A DNA stretch of 64,000 bases from Caviibacterium pharyngocola (lineage in GTDB: Bacteria > Pseudomonadota > Gammaproteobacteria > Enterobacterales > Pasteurellaceae), in the NCBI RefSeq assembly GCF_002795405.1, contig NZ_PHGZ01000008.1, positions 1 through 64,000 on the forward strand. The letters are read 5' to 3'. A program made the translations under genes and the position numbers. A model generated the notes under the pieces. It saw only the letters and a list, made by a program, of their open reading frames with translations. It was not told the DNA's origin and searched no databases. Position 1 is the stretch's first letter. The number at the start of each line of letters is the position of its first letter. Of this stretch, positions 9,689 to 17,634 are shown piece after piece.

Positions 9689-12600
9689 TTATTCCATTCT
9701 TTCAAATAATTGTTCCAAATAATCTTCCTTATCCATAAACAAAATATGTTTCTCTGCCAGTTCTTCTGTGGTTTGATCGATATTCGTCCAATCGTCATAT
9801 TTGGTGATGGATAAAATAAAGCTATTTAAAATCAAATTTGGGTCGTTGATTTTTTCTTGTAAGGTTTTTACTTCTTGATATAAACCGAATTTCGCATCGG
9901 TTTTATCCATATTGCGAATCCCTTTCGGGTCGATAAAATTCAGCCATTGTTTACCGCTTTGATGATCTACTACCCACAATAAGAAATCCGGATAAAAATT
10001 ACCTGCTAAGGCAAACCCTAATCCCTTTTCTTTGCGGTCTGCGTTACGCATTAAATAAAGGGAGCGTCCACCTAAACAAGCGGTAAGTTTTCCGCTTTTT
10101 TCTGCATTTTCTAAATCTGCAATAAATCGGCGTTCGCTTTCCGCTTTAAGTGGCAATGGCGCAAGTTTAATCGGGAAATCTTCCGTGCTTTTTTCTAAAT
10201 GCAAAAGCGGCGTAAATAAGTGCGGTTTAAAGCAGATCATTGTTAAACCATTAAACGGTAATTGCTTATGCTGCTCAAAGGCTTCTTCGATTTTATGCTC
10301 ACGCACAAGCTCAGATAATTCTTTAAGTTTTTTCTCCGCACTTTCTCGGTTATACACTTGCGGATCTTCTCTTAATTCAAATTGATATTTATCCAACAGC
10401 GAACCGTTTTCTTCCGTGACATAAACGGTTTCAAAAAATTGATTTTCATAAGCGGCTTTTAAACGGTTATAAAACTGTTCTGTGTAGATTTTTAATAGCT
10501 CAATTAAAATTCCTTGCTGCTTTTCAATATCCGCAAAAGATTGCACGGCAACAAAAGATTGTGGTGCAGACAGGCAATACCAATCTTTATTCTTCGTGAC
10601 AAATTGTTTCAATCCGTTAAGGCTCACCTGCAGATTCGACCAAGTTCTCGTCATTTTGTATTGCTGGATTTCTAAATAGATCTTATCCCAATCAAAAAAG
10701 GCGATGGCTTGCGGATTGAGTTTAACTTCTAGGCGTTCATCGTTGATCGATTTGCGGATACCTGTAGTGCTTAAGGCTTCCAATTTCGGATAAAGATCCA
10801 TTACGGCTAAAATCGGTTTGATTTTGCCCTGATATTTTGCAGGAACCTGATAAAGTTCGGCTCGCTCTTGGCGTTTAAAGCCCATTTTTTGATTGTCTTT
10901 ATAGCCTTCTTTTAAGCGTAAGGTTTTAAGCTGCACGGTTTTCGGCAAGGTTTTTGCCACGGCAAATTCCACTTGCAAGGTTTCTTCCGTATTCACGCCT
11001 TCTTCTTGCAAATATTCACGGAATTTCTGCATATAATCGGCTTTAATCCCGAATACGTTTAAGGTTTCCAACTTGTCCAGTCCTAAGCCTTTCGGCGGTT
11101 TAGCGGTGCGTTTCAGGGAAAAATCTTCACCTTTTAACCGCACGCCACGCCCAAACAGCTGAATAATCTGCGAACCTTCGCCTCTGCCCATATTGAGCAA
11201 GCCCATTGTAGAAACTCGCCAGCTCGACCAACCTTCAGTAAATTTACGCGAACCGATCAGCAAATTGATACGGCTATCTTTTTTGTTAATCGTGCTAAAT
11301 AATCCTGTTGAAAATTCATCTTGAGCAAAACGTAGATCGGGATAATTGCTCTCTTCTTTCATCAAGGTTTGGCTATCGCCGATATTAATCACGCCAAAGG
11401 CTGGTGAATTGCCCACGCTTAACGCCACTTCACCGCTGGCTTTTTTGATATTGCTTAATTGCAAGGTTTGTGAACTTTCGGCATTAAAAATTTTTTGCAA
11501 AATATCCAAATAAAGCCCGTCAATATTGCCTTTCCACTCATTTAAATAATGAAAACGATGTTTAAAAATCGCATTGCCTTTGTTATCTAAAAGTGTTGTG
11601 CTGTCTTCGATAAATTCTTCCAACCAAGTATTCACCACCGTGCGATTTTTTGGGTTTAAGAAAAAGGCAAATAGCTGAATAACTTGCAGAATATCGCTAT
11701 CTTCCGTGTTCACCGTATTGCCGACAAAAATCCATAACGGCTTTTCTAAGTTGTAAGCGGTCAGTTTCGGCTGATTTTTTGCAAACAGATATTGCTGCTG
11801 ATAAAACGAGAGCAAACACGCAGTAAAATATTTGCACAGATTTTCCCTGTTTTCATAATCTTCCGCTTTCATATTGAGAATTAAGCTCTCTTTGCCGTAG
11901 CCGTCTTGATAGAAAAATTTATAGGAATAATCAAACAGCACACATTTGGCATAGCTTTCAAATACCGACATTTGACGAGCTTGACGTAATTCTTCATAAC
12001 TTAACGGCAAGGCTTTTATCTGTTTAGCGGTTAATTTTTCAGGCAAAAGTTTGGCTTTTTTCTTACGAATTTCCTGCTCCATATCCGCAACAGTTTTACG
12101 ATCTTTCACCGCTTGCCCAAAGGTTGCAGAATATTCAAAGGCAAAGCCGTCCGTGCCAATCATTTTTTGACGGCGTTCAAACCATTCCTTACCCGATGAA
12201 CCACGATGCCCTTCGTCCACCAATACCAATTTATTCATTGAGCTAAAACTTTCCACCGCAACTGTGCTCTCGCCATCTTTTTCGGCAAGTTTGCTGATTT
12301 CGATAATTTGAATATCGTTAAATAATCCACTGGTTTGAATACCTTTGTTTTTATCAAAAATTACTGCAGAGAAATTAGATTGATGAAACTCGCCTAAATG
12401 TTGTTTGGATAACCCTTCATTTGGGGTAATCACAAATACGGTAAGATCTTTTTTATTTTTGGCGTAATGTTGATATTGCAAAATATTGACGTGCATTAAC
12501 AAGGTTTTACCGCTGCCCGTTGCGTTCCAAAAAGCGATTTTATTTAATTCATCTTTTTGATATGGCTGAAATTCGGGTGCATCTTTATCTAAACTTAAAT

Positions 12601-12982
12601 GTAAACTGAGTTGTTCATTCAGTTCATTTAAGAGTTTTTCAGGTTGGTTAAAATAATAATCCAAATAAATTTCGCTAAATAATAATGAAAGATATTGGAA
12701 ATATTTTAAATGTAAAATATGCCCTTCGGTTTTATTGCGTTGTTCGGTAATTTGTTGCCAATGTTGCACGATATTTAAATCGTAACGGCGTAAATCGGCA
12801 ACGGATATTTTATCGCTGTCAAACAGTTGCCATTGTAATGCGTGGAAATATTGAGTTTGTCCGTCTTGGTTAACGCCTTCTTTATCGCCAAGGCGGTGCT
12901 TAAATTGGGCAAGATCTTGTTGGTTAAATAAAGATAATGCCCATTGGTTTAGGATTAGGTCTTGATGGAAGGTGCGTGGCAT
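9689..12982 (-). CDS. Type III-like restriction protein, DEAD helicase plus PD-(D/E)XK nuclease
   Basis: At 1097 residues it has the layout of a restriction subunit. Walker A FWNATGSGKTLLMH lies near residue 155 and Walker B LVDEGHRG (DEGH) near 254. A helicase motif VI-like QLFGRGVRLKG follows, and near the C-terminus a likely nuclease core reads FYPDFLLWV (near 997) and NFIDPKG (near 1017), giving PD...DxK. Such proteins cleave unmodified DNA with their Mod partner, which is encoded just upstream. The gene contains an uptake signal at 10218. Only 97 bases, filled by a REP pair, separate it from mod. It may be closer to other helicase-nuclease families than to classical EcoP1-type Res. Confidence 0.85.
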   Translation of the reverse strand: MPRTFHQDLILNQWALSLFNQQDLAQFKHRLGDKEGVNQDGQTQYFHALQWQLFDSDKISVADLRRYDLNIVQHWQQITEQRNKTEGHILHLKYFQYLSLLFSEIYLDYYFNQPEKLLNELNEQLSLHLSLDKDAPEFQPYQKDELNKIAFWNATGSGKTLLMHVNILQYQHYAKNKKDLTVFVITPNEGLSKQHLGEFHQSNFSAVIFDKNKGIQTSGLFNDIQIIEISKLAEKDGESTVAVESFSSMNKLVLVDEGHRGSSGKEWFERRQKMIGTDGFAFEYSATFGQAVKDRKTVADMEQEIRKKKAKLLPEKLTAKQIKALPLSYEELRQARQMSVFESYAKCVLFDYSYKFFYQDGYGKESLILNMKAEDYENRENLCKYFTACLLSFYQQQYLFAKNQPKLTAYNLEKPLWIFVGNTVNTEDSDILQVIQLFAFFLNPKNRTVVNTWLEEFIEDSTTLLDNKGNAIFKHRFHYLNEWKGNIDGLYLDILQKIFNAESSQTLQLSNIKKASGEVALSVGNSPAFGVINIGDSQTLMKEESNYPDLRFAQDEFSTGLFSTINKKDSRINLLIGSRKFTEGWSSWRVSTMGLLNMGRGEGSQIIQLFGRGVRLKGEDFSLKRTAKPPKGLGLDKLETLNVFGIKADYMQKFREYLQEEGVNTEETLQVEFAVAKTLPKTVQLKTLRLKEGYKDNQKMGFKRQERAELYQVPAKYQGKIKPILAVMDLYPKLEALSTTGIRKSINDERLEVKLNPQAIAFFDWDKIYLEIQQYKMTRTWSNLQVSLNGLKQFVTKNKDWYCLSAPQSFVAVQSFADIEKQQGILIELLKIYTEQFYNRLKAAYENQFFETVYVTEENGSLLDKYQFELREDPQVYNRESAEKKLKELSELVREHKIEEAFEQHKQLPFNGLTMICFKPHLFTPLLHLEKSTEDFPIKLAPLPLKAESERRFIADLENAEKSGKLTACLGGRSLYLMRNADRKEKGLGFALAGNFYPDFLLWVVDHQSGKQWLNFIDPKGIRNMDKTDAKFGLYQEVKTLQEKINDPNLILNSFILSITKYDDWTNIDQTTEELAEKHILFMDKEDYLEQLFERME

Positions 12983-13005
12983 TTTTATATTCTCTTTTTA
13001 AAATT

Positions 13006-13071
13006 GTAGGATGGGCTTTAGCCCATCAAAAATAAACCTGATATAAAATGATGGGCTAAAGCCCATCCTAC
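13006..13071. repeat. Inverted REP pair between res and mod
   Basis: Two 22-bp palindromic units (13006-13027 and 13050-13071) are exact reverse complements of each other. Each begins or ends with GTAGGATGGGC and has a TTTA or TAAA centre. They are typical REP units arranged head to head around a 22-base spacer, filling the gap between mod and the restriction gene. No REP transposase gene is present in the window. Confidence 0.8.
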
Positions 13072-13079
13072 ACTGTCGG

Positions 13080-15854
13080 TTATTCAAACATTCGTTCTAA
13101 AAATTCGTTTTCAATCGACCGCACTTTTAAGGTTTTCACCACGTCATCATTATCGGCAAATACCGTTGGAATATTGTGATCGCCGTTGATATAAATCAGG
13201 TCAAATTCGCTGTCACCGGCTTTAATGGAACGGCTGTCTAAATAACGGTTTAATTCGTCATAACCGATTTTTTCCATATCTCGCCATAAAATAAAGGCTT
13301 TTTCGCCGTTAGGTAATTTACCGATAACGCTTACGATGCCTTTTTCTCGTTTGTCATCAACCTCTTCTACACACAAGCCGATCAAATAGTTAAAGGTTTC
13401 CACTAAATCAATGCGTTGAGCTTGATATGCCCCTGCCGAACTGGTTGCGATATTGAGCTGATAATCAAACGGTTTTTGGAAATCTTGGGTGTTAAGCAAG
13501 CTGCCTTGGCTTTCCACATCGAGCATATAGTGCAATAAGTAGTCGTTTTGTACGCTTTCCGATAAACCGAGTTCGGCTAGATCTTGAACGGGTTTTCTTA
13601 GTTCAAGGTTGTTGAGCGTATCTTCATAACTTTCCAGTTTTAGCACCTTGACGATTTGGGAAACGCCGTTATAGCCGTTGTCGCCTTTTTCCGGTTTGCC
13701 GTCTTTCCATTTTTCGCTGTAAACCACTTTTTGCACCCGTGGTTTTAATACGCTGTCAAAATATTCGCCTTGTTCAACTAGGATATATTTGCGTTTGCCG
13801 TTATCTTCGCGGTTTAGGTTAATTACCGCGTGGGCGGTTGTGCCTGAGCCGGCGAAGTAGTCTAAAATAATAGGTGAATTGATTTTTTTAGTCGGTAATC
13901 CAACCAAATATTTAATCATTTCTACTGGCTTAGGTCTTCCAAACAATTCCGCATTAAACATATGACGTAATTTTTCTGTTGATTGGGATACTGTTCCAAA
14001 TTCTGGCAATAAACTTTTAGGTGTAATTTTGCTTCTTAATTTAATACTTTTTAATTTACCTGTAGCTGTGAAAAAGAAGTCAATAACTTCCTGACCTTTT
14101 GTATCAAAAACAGGACGTTTTCCATAAAAAAATTGATGCATCTGATTTTTTTGTGTCCAACCTGCTTTAAGTGTAACGGGATATTTCAATTTTCCGTTCT
14201 CACAAATAAATCGTCCACTTACCAATTCTAATGTTTCTGTATCTCCCCAAATTCCTGTTAATTCTTGTCCTTCATTTCCATCAAATCTAACTCCCGTAGG
14301 AAATGTAAATTCACTTGCAGGATTAGCCGCAGATATTTTCTTCATTGCACCTGCTATAATTTCGCCAGTTCCACCATCAAAATTATCAAATAAATTAGAT
14401 GGAATATTTGAATAAACTTGTACATATTCATGATATACAGAAAATAAACCACTTTGTTGGCTATGCTGAGTATTCCAGATTAGATCAACTACATGAGATT
14501 TTTCATGTGAGAAAATATTTTCAGCTAAAAAACTTAAATTTTTTGTTTCATTTTCGTCAATGCTAATAAAACATAGGCTTTCTTCTTTATGTAATTTTCT
14601 AGCTATGTTAATTCTATTTTCCATAAAGCTAATCCAACTTGAATGTTTATAACTATCTTTATATGGAAAACCATCACCATCTGTATTATACGGCGGATCA
14701 ATATAAATACATTTCACCTGTTCTTTATATCTTTCCTGCAATAAATTTAACGCTTGGAAGTTATCGGAATGAATAAGTAAGCCGTCGGTTTGTTCGTCTA
14801 AATTATCAATTTCTCTCAATACTTTTGCTTGAAATTCGGTATCAAAAAGCGAGGTATCCACCACTAAGTGCGGTTGATTTTTGCAAAGTTTTTCGGCGAT
14901 CTCACCGCTTGCATCTACATTAAATAACGCTTTCCATTGCTCCAGCTGTTTTGGATTTTGTAGGGCTTGTTCAATTAATTCTTCCGATAAATGATCAAGC
15001 GTAATTAAATAATGACTGCCTGCCACAAATTTCTTTTTAAGCCATAATTTCTTTTGGAAATCTTCTAATTGTGCAAGAAAAGCGATAATTTCCTGCCCGA
15101 TGGTTTTTAGGGTTTTGATTAAATTTAGGTTTTGTTCAATGGTTGAAAATGCGGTTTCTTGCTGAATATCATCTAAATTCATCACTTCATTTTTAATATA
15201 AAAATCCAGCTCTTGATTTAGGAATTTGCCTAGATTTTTATGAATAAAATAATCCGCGGTATTTTTTGTGGTGTAATCTTGCAGATATTTTTTGACTAAT
15301 GTGCGAGATTTATCATTATCTGTTGGCATTAAATCGAAAAGCTGTAAGAAATCTTGATTTTGAAATGCAAATTTTTGCAAAGATGCGACCGCTTGATCGG
15401 TGTATGTAGGTTGTTTTTCACCTTTTTTGACTGCTTTATATTCAAAGCGGATAATCAATTCATCGCTTAATTCTTCAATAGGCAAAATATCCCTTTGAAT
15501 TTCATCGCCGTTTTCATCAACTTCGATTTTAATTTGCGGTTCGGCAAGGACAAATAATCGAATTTTGTCGTTATCTTTGCGGTTATCTTTGGCGATATCC
15601 GCTTCAATTAAACGGAATTGTACTTTTTTGCCATTCGGCAAATGGAAGGCATAATTACTGAAATTTTCGCCCGATTTGGTGTAATACTGATCTTTATTCG
15701 CCCAATACAACATCACTTCTTCGCCGGAATAAGGAATGGCGTAAGTGTCGTTTTTATAGCGGCGTTGGCTGATAAAATCGCCGTTATCATAATAGCGGGA
15801 AAAGAAGGTGTATAAATGGTTATAAACGGCGGTTTCTTGGTTGAAATCGCTCAT
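13080..15854 (-). CDS. Adenine DNA methyltransferase (Mod), main part, lacking its N-terminus
   Basis: This 924-residue protein is a beta-class N6-adenine methyltransferase: the catalytic motif IYIDPPYNT (near residue 387) precedes the SAM-binding motif LDYFAGSGTTAHA (near 665). The stretch between them is the target recognition region and is visibly more AT-rich than the flanks. Relatives begin with a domain ending in DLDFGIYRI; here that part lies in another frame just upstream (16069-15851). The ATG at 15854 has no Shine-Dalgarno site and overlaps the upstream stop as ATGA, which suggests coupled re-initiation. The frame is open upstream only to a TGA at 15905-15903. A single-base loss in an A-run is the likely cause of the split. 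Confidence 0.85.
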   Translation of the reverse strand: MSDFNQETAVYNHLYTFFSRYYDNGDFISQRRYKNDTYAIPYSGEEVMLYWANKDQYYTKSGENFSNYAFHLPNGKKVQFRLIEADIAKDNRKDNDKIRLFVLAEPQIKIEVDENGDEIQRDILPIEELSDELIIRFEYKAVKKGEKQPTYTDQAVASLQKFAFQNQDFLQLFDLMPTDNDKSRTLVKKYLQDYTTKNTADYFIHKNLGKFLNQELDFYIKNEVMNLDDIQQETAFSTIEQNLNLIKTLKTIGQEIIAFLAQLEDFQKKLWLKKKFVAGSHYLITLDHLSEELIEQALQNPKQLEQWKALFNVDASGEIAEKLCKNQPHLVVDTSLFDTEFQAKVLREIDNLDEQTDGLLIHSDNFQALNLLQERYKEQVKCIYIDPPYNTDGDGFPYKDSYKHSSWISFMENRINIARKLHKEESLCFISIDENETKNLSFLAENIFSHEKSHVVDLIWNTQHSQQSGLFSVYHEYVQVYSNIPSNLFDNFDGGTGEIIAGAMKKISAANPASEFTFPTGVRFDGNEGQELTGIWGDTETLELVSGRFICENGKLKYPVTLKAGWTQKNQMHQFFYGKRPVFDTKGQEVIDFFFTATGKLKSIKLRSKITPKSLLPEFGTVSQSTEKLRHMFNAELFGRPKPVEMIKYLVGLPTKKINSPIILDYFAGSGTTAHAVINLNREDNGKRKYILVEQGEYFDSVLKPRVQKVVYSEKWKDGKPEKGDNGYNGVSQIVKVLKLESYEDTLNNLELRKPVQDLAELGLSESVQNDYLLHYMLDVESQGSLLNTQDFQKPFDYQLNIATSSAGAYQAQRIDLVETFNYLIGLCVEEVDDKREKGIVSVIGKLPNGEKAFILWRDMEKIGYDELNRYLDSRSIKAGDSEFDLIYINGDHNIPTVFADNDDVVKTLKVRSIENEFLERMFE
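13870..14690 (-). other. Target recognition region of Mod, compositionally distinct
   Basis: The segment between the DPPY and FAGSG motifs is AT-rich, with many AAA, ATT and TTA codons, unlike the surrounding mod sequence and the housekeeping genes. In beta-class Mod proteins this is the variable target recognition domain, which is swapped between alleles by recombination. The boundaries are judged by eye. Confidence 0.5.
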
Positions 15855-15880
15855 TGCCGTGCGGATTTTGTTAGGTAGCG

Positions 15881-15885
15881 TTTTT
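15881..15885 (-). other. A5 run where the Mod reading frame shifts
   Basis: On the minus strand the sequence reads GAAAAACGC. Reading GAA AAA CGC leads to the early stop; reading GAA AAA ACG leads into the main Mod frame. This is the only short homopolymer in the roughly 50-base window where both frames are open (15902-15851). Confidence 0.6.
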
Positions 15886-15999
15886 CTAAGAATTGTTGAA
15901 TTTCAGCAGATCGGGAATTGAGTATGCGGTAGATCCCAAAATCGAGATCGGGTTGATTTATTTGAAAAATTTCCTTGAGTTTAGCGATAAGTTGTGCAA

Positions 16000-16023
16000 G
16001 TGCTGTGCTGTGCTGTGCTGTGC
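16000..16023. repeat. Pentanucleotide repeat (GTGCT)4.8 inside the mod start
   Basis: Four full units plus four bases of GTGCT on the plus strand, read as CAGCA/AGCAC on the coding strand, lie 15 codons after the ATG at 16069. Five-base units change the reading frame when copy number changes, the known mechanism of phase variation in Pasteurellaceae and Neisseria mod genes. With the present copy number the DLDFGIYRI block is in frame with the ATG. Confidence 0.85.
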
Positions 16024-16098
16024 CATAGTTTTGCCCTTTAAAAACGAATGTCAAGTGTTTTTTTGACATTTTTTAATATGTTGAGATAAAACGGGAAA

Positions 16099-16104
16099 AT
16101 TATA
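16099..16104 (-). promoter_or_regulatory. Likely -10 box of the mod operon
   Basis: On the minus strand a perfect TATAAT follows GGC, about 30 bases before the ATG at 16069. No clear -35 is seen at the usual spacing, so activation or an alternative promoter is possible. Confidence 0.45.
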
Positions 16105-16117
16105 GCCTAAATCCTTT

Positions 16118-16140
16118 ACGGACGCACGCAGCACGTCCGT
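16118..16140. repeat. Single REP-like palindrome in the mod leader region
   Basis: ACGGACG and CGTCCGT flank a nine-base centre (CACGCAGCA). The form resembles the GGACGCACGCAGxxGCGTCC class of REP units. It lies between the tandem operators and the -10 box of mod, and has no T-run that would make it a clear terminator. Confidence 0.5.
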
Positions 16141-16170
16141 TGTAATAGAAAAAACGGATTTTATATAAAA

Positions 16171-16218
16171 TTATACATCGAATGTATAATTATACACGCG
16201 ATGTATAATTGTGTATAA
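16171..16218. promoter_or_regulatory. Tandem palindromic operators between AAA+ ATPase gene and mod
   Basis: Two abutting 19-bp palindromes, TTATACATCGAATGTATAA (16171-16189) and TTATACACGCGATGTATAA (16190-16208), are followed by a third half-site TTGTGTATAA (16209-16218). The 19-base period and matching arms suggest cooperative binding of a dimeric regulator. They lie upstream of the mod operon and just past the 3' end of the ATPase gene. Confidence 0.6.
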
Positions 16219-16227
16219 AAAGAGAAA

Positions 16228-17451
16228 CTAAAGCATTGAAATCGGTAAAGCAACCAGATCTTCCGCTAGCCATAAACGTTGCGGATATTGATTGATGATT
16301 ACACCTGTGCCGATTTGAATCTCTGCTTCCGGCAAATTATCTTTCAATATTCCGAACGTTTTTGCCATTTTTTTATCGGGGCTTGCAGAGGTTTTAATTT
16401 CCACAGGATATAAAGTGCGGTCATATTCTATTAATAAATCTATCTCTTTTTGGTTGGTATCACGATAAAAATAAATCGGCGGTTCAATACCGTTATTATA
16501 AAAAGATTTGATAATTTCGCTTACCACAAAAGTTTCAAAAAATTGACCGCTCTTTGCACCTTGCGAAATAGTTTCCGGCGTCAACCATTTAGTCAACCAC
16601 GCCATTAAACCGGTATCCAACATATAAACTTTCGGCGTTTTAATCGCGCGTTTGAGGTGATTATTATAATAAGGTCGCAACAAATAGATAATGCCGGAAG
16701 TTTCCAGAATTGTCGTCCAACGCTTAACCGTATCCACCGACACGCCCACTTCTTGCGCTACATTGCTGTAATTCAATAATTCGCCGCTACGCGCTGCAAT
16801 CGCTACCATAAAACGGGTGAAATCGCTGATATTACTCACATTAGTTAAAGCGCGTACATCTCGTTCAATATAAGTGGAAACATAAGAAGCATAATAAATA
16901 TCCCAATTTGTTTCTTGTTCATACAAGCGCGGCATATAGCCTTGATGAATGATTTTCCAAATATTTTCAATGGGTTTTACCGCTTTTTCACGACGAACGA
17001 TATATTCTGTGGTCGGTACAAAAGGCGAATGGAAATCCGATTGCTGAATTTCTCTTAAGGAAAAGCCCTGCAATTTTAAAATCGCAATCCGCCCCGCTAG
17101 GGTTTCGCTGACATTTTGCATTAACTGAAATGCTTGTGAACCGGAAAGTAAATAAAGTCCGTTTTGTTTCTGTTTATCAATAGCAAGTTTTAGACTCGAA
17201 AACAATTCGGGTGCATATTGCACCTCGTCCAAAATCAACTTACCGCTGTGGTTAAGCATAAACAGCGTCGGATCATTCTGTGCCTGAGCAAGCAATACGG
17301 GATCATCAAAGCTAATATATTGATAATCTTCATTAATATGTTGCAATAAGGTGGATTTACCCACTTGTCTCGGACCTGTGATCAACACGGCAGGAAATTG
17401 TTTAATCAATGTTTTTAACAACAATGACATTTGGCGTTTATAAAAACTCAT
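16228..17451 (-). CDS. AAA+ ATPase with DUF4143 domain
   Basis: This 407-residue protein has Walker A GPRQVGKSTLLQ at about residues 26-37, Walker B-like LILDEVQYAPEL, a central winged-helix region (YSNVAQEVGVSVDTVKRWT) and a C-terminal nuclease-like DUF4143 part with FYRDTNQKEIDLLIEYD. The family is widespread, often called archaeal-type ATPases, and its role is not well defined; some members are linked to genome defence. It carries an uptake signal at 16413. Its promoter region has tandem palindromes (17464-17614) and its 3' side has another set. Confidence 0.85.
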   Translation of the reverse strand: MSFYKRQMSLLLKTLIKQFPAVLITGPRQVGKSTLLQHINEDYQYISFDDPVLLAQAQNDPTLFMLNHSGKLILDEVQYAPELFSSLKLAIDKQKQNGLYLLSGSQAFQLMQNVSETLAGRIAILKLQGFSLREIQQSDFHSPFVPTTEYIVRREKAVKPIENIWKIIHQGYMPRLYEQETNWDIYYASYVSTYIERDVRALTNVSNISDFTRFMVAIAARSGELLNYSNVAQEVGVSVDTVKRWTTILETSGIIYLLRPYYNNHLKRAIKTPKVYMLDTGLMAWLTKWLTPETISQGAKSGQFFETFVVSEIIKSFYNNGIEPPIYFYRDTNQKEIDLLIEYDRTLYPVEIKTSASPDKKMAKTFGILKDNLPEAEIQIGTGVIINQYPQRLWLAEDLVALPISML

Positions 17452-17463
17452 ATTGATATTTTC

Positions 17464-17496
17464 AGTTTAATTTAAGATAGTATCGTAAATTAAACT
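17464..17496. promoter_or_regulatory. 33-bp palindrome, copy 1, upstream of the AAA+ gene
   Basis: AGTTTAATTTA and TAAATTAAACT are perfect 11-bp arms around a centre containing GAT-AGT-ATC. It lies 12 bases upstream of the AAA+ start codon, where a bound regulator would block expression. It is nearly identical to the copy at 17527. Confidence 0.7.
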
Positions 17497-17526
17497 AAAA
17501 ATTATAAGATAAGTAAAGAGAAATCT

Positions 17527-17559
17527 AGTTTAATTTAAGATGGCATCGTAAATTAAACT
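17527..17559. promoter_or_regulatory. 33-bp palindrome, copy 2
   Basis: The same perfect arms (AGTTTAATTTA/TAAATTAAACT) surround a centre changed to GAT-GGC-ATC. The start is 63 bases from copy 1, about six helical turns. Conservation of the arms with a drifting centre fits a protein-binding site. Confidence 0.7.
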
Positions 17560-17580
17560 AAATTTAAAATAAAAGAAAAA

Positions 17581-17614
17581 GTTAATTCAACATAAGATAA
17601 TATATTGAACTAAC
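17581..17614. promoter_or_regulatory. Degenerate third palindrome
   Basis: GTTAATTCAA and TTGAACTAAC are arms with one mismatch, again centred on GAT-AAT-AT. It lies between the AAA+ gene and the 3' end of the small repeat protein gene, and appears to be a diverged third copy of the palindromes at 17464 and 17527. Confidence 0.5.
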
Positions 17615-17634
17615 TTTATTTCTTCTCCGATACC

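Larger units (their letters stand above)
15851..16069 (-). pseudogene. N-terminal part of Mod, out of frame, with phase-variable repeat
   Basis: Seventy-two codons begin with MSKKHLTFVFKGQNYG and include QPDLDFGIYRILNSRSAEIQ, the standard N-terminal block of this Mod family. The reading frame passes through the five-base repeat at 16000-16023 and ends at TGA 15853-15851, overlapping the ATG of the main Mod frame. At the five-A run (plus-strand T at 15881-15885) one extra A would change FLEKRYLT into FLEKTLPNKIRTAMSDF and join both frames. The split could therefore be a real mutation, a slippage site or a sequencing error. As it stands, the fragment alone cannot methylate DNA. Confidence 0.75.

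Noticed and set aside
6833-16069. Possible DISARM or BREX defence system, because an adenine methyltransferase and an SNF2 helicase occur together
   Set aside because: No DUF1998 (DrmB), phospholipase D (DrmC), PglZ or BrxC-like protein is present. The restriction protein with helicase and PD-(D/E)XK motifs fits a type III-like system better.
15851-16069. Independent small gene (for example an antitoxin) upstream of mod
   Set aside because: Its DLDFGIYRILNSRSAEIQ block is the known N-terminal block of this Mod family, so it is a Mod fragment, not a separate gene.
17464-17614. CRISPR array
   Set aside because: Only three units, each a palindrome with irregular spacing and AT-rich intervals; no cas genes are in the window. 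Operator sites explain them better.
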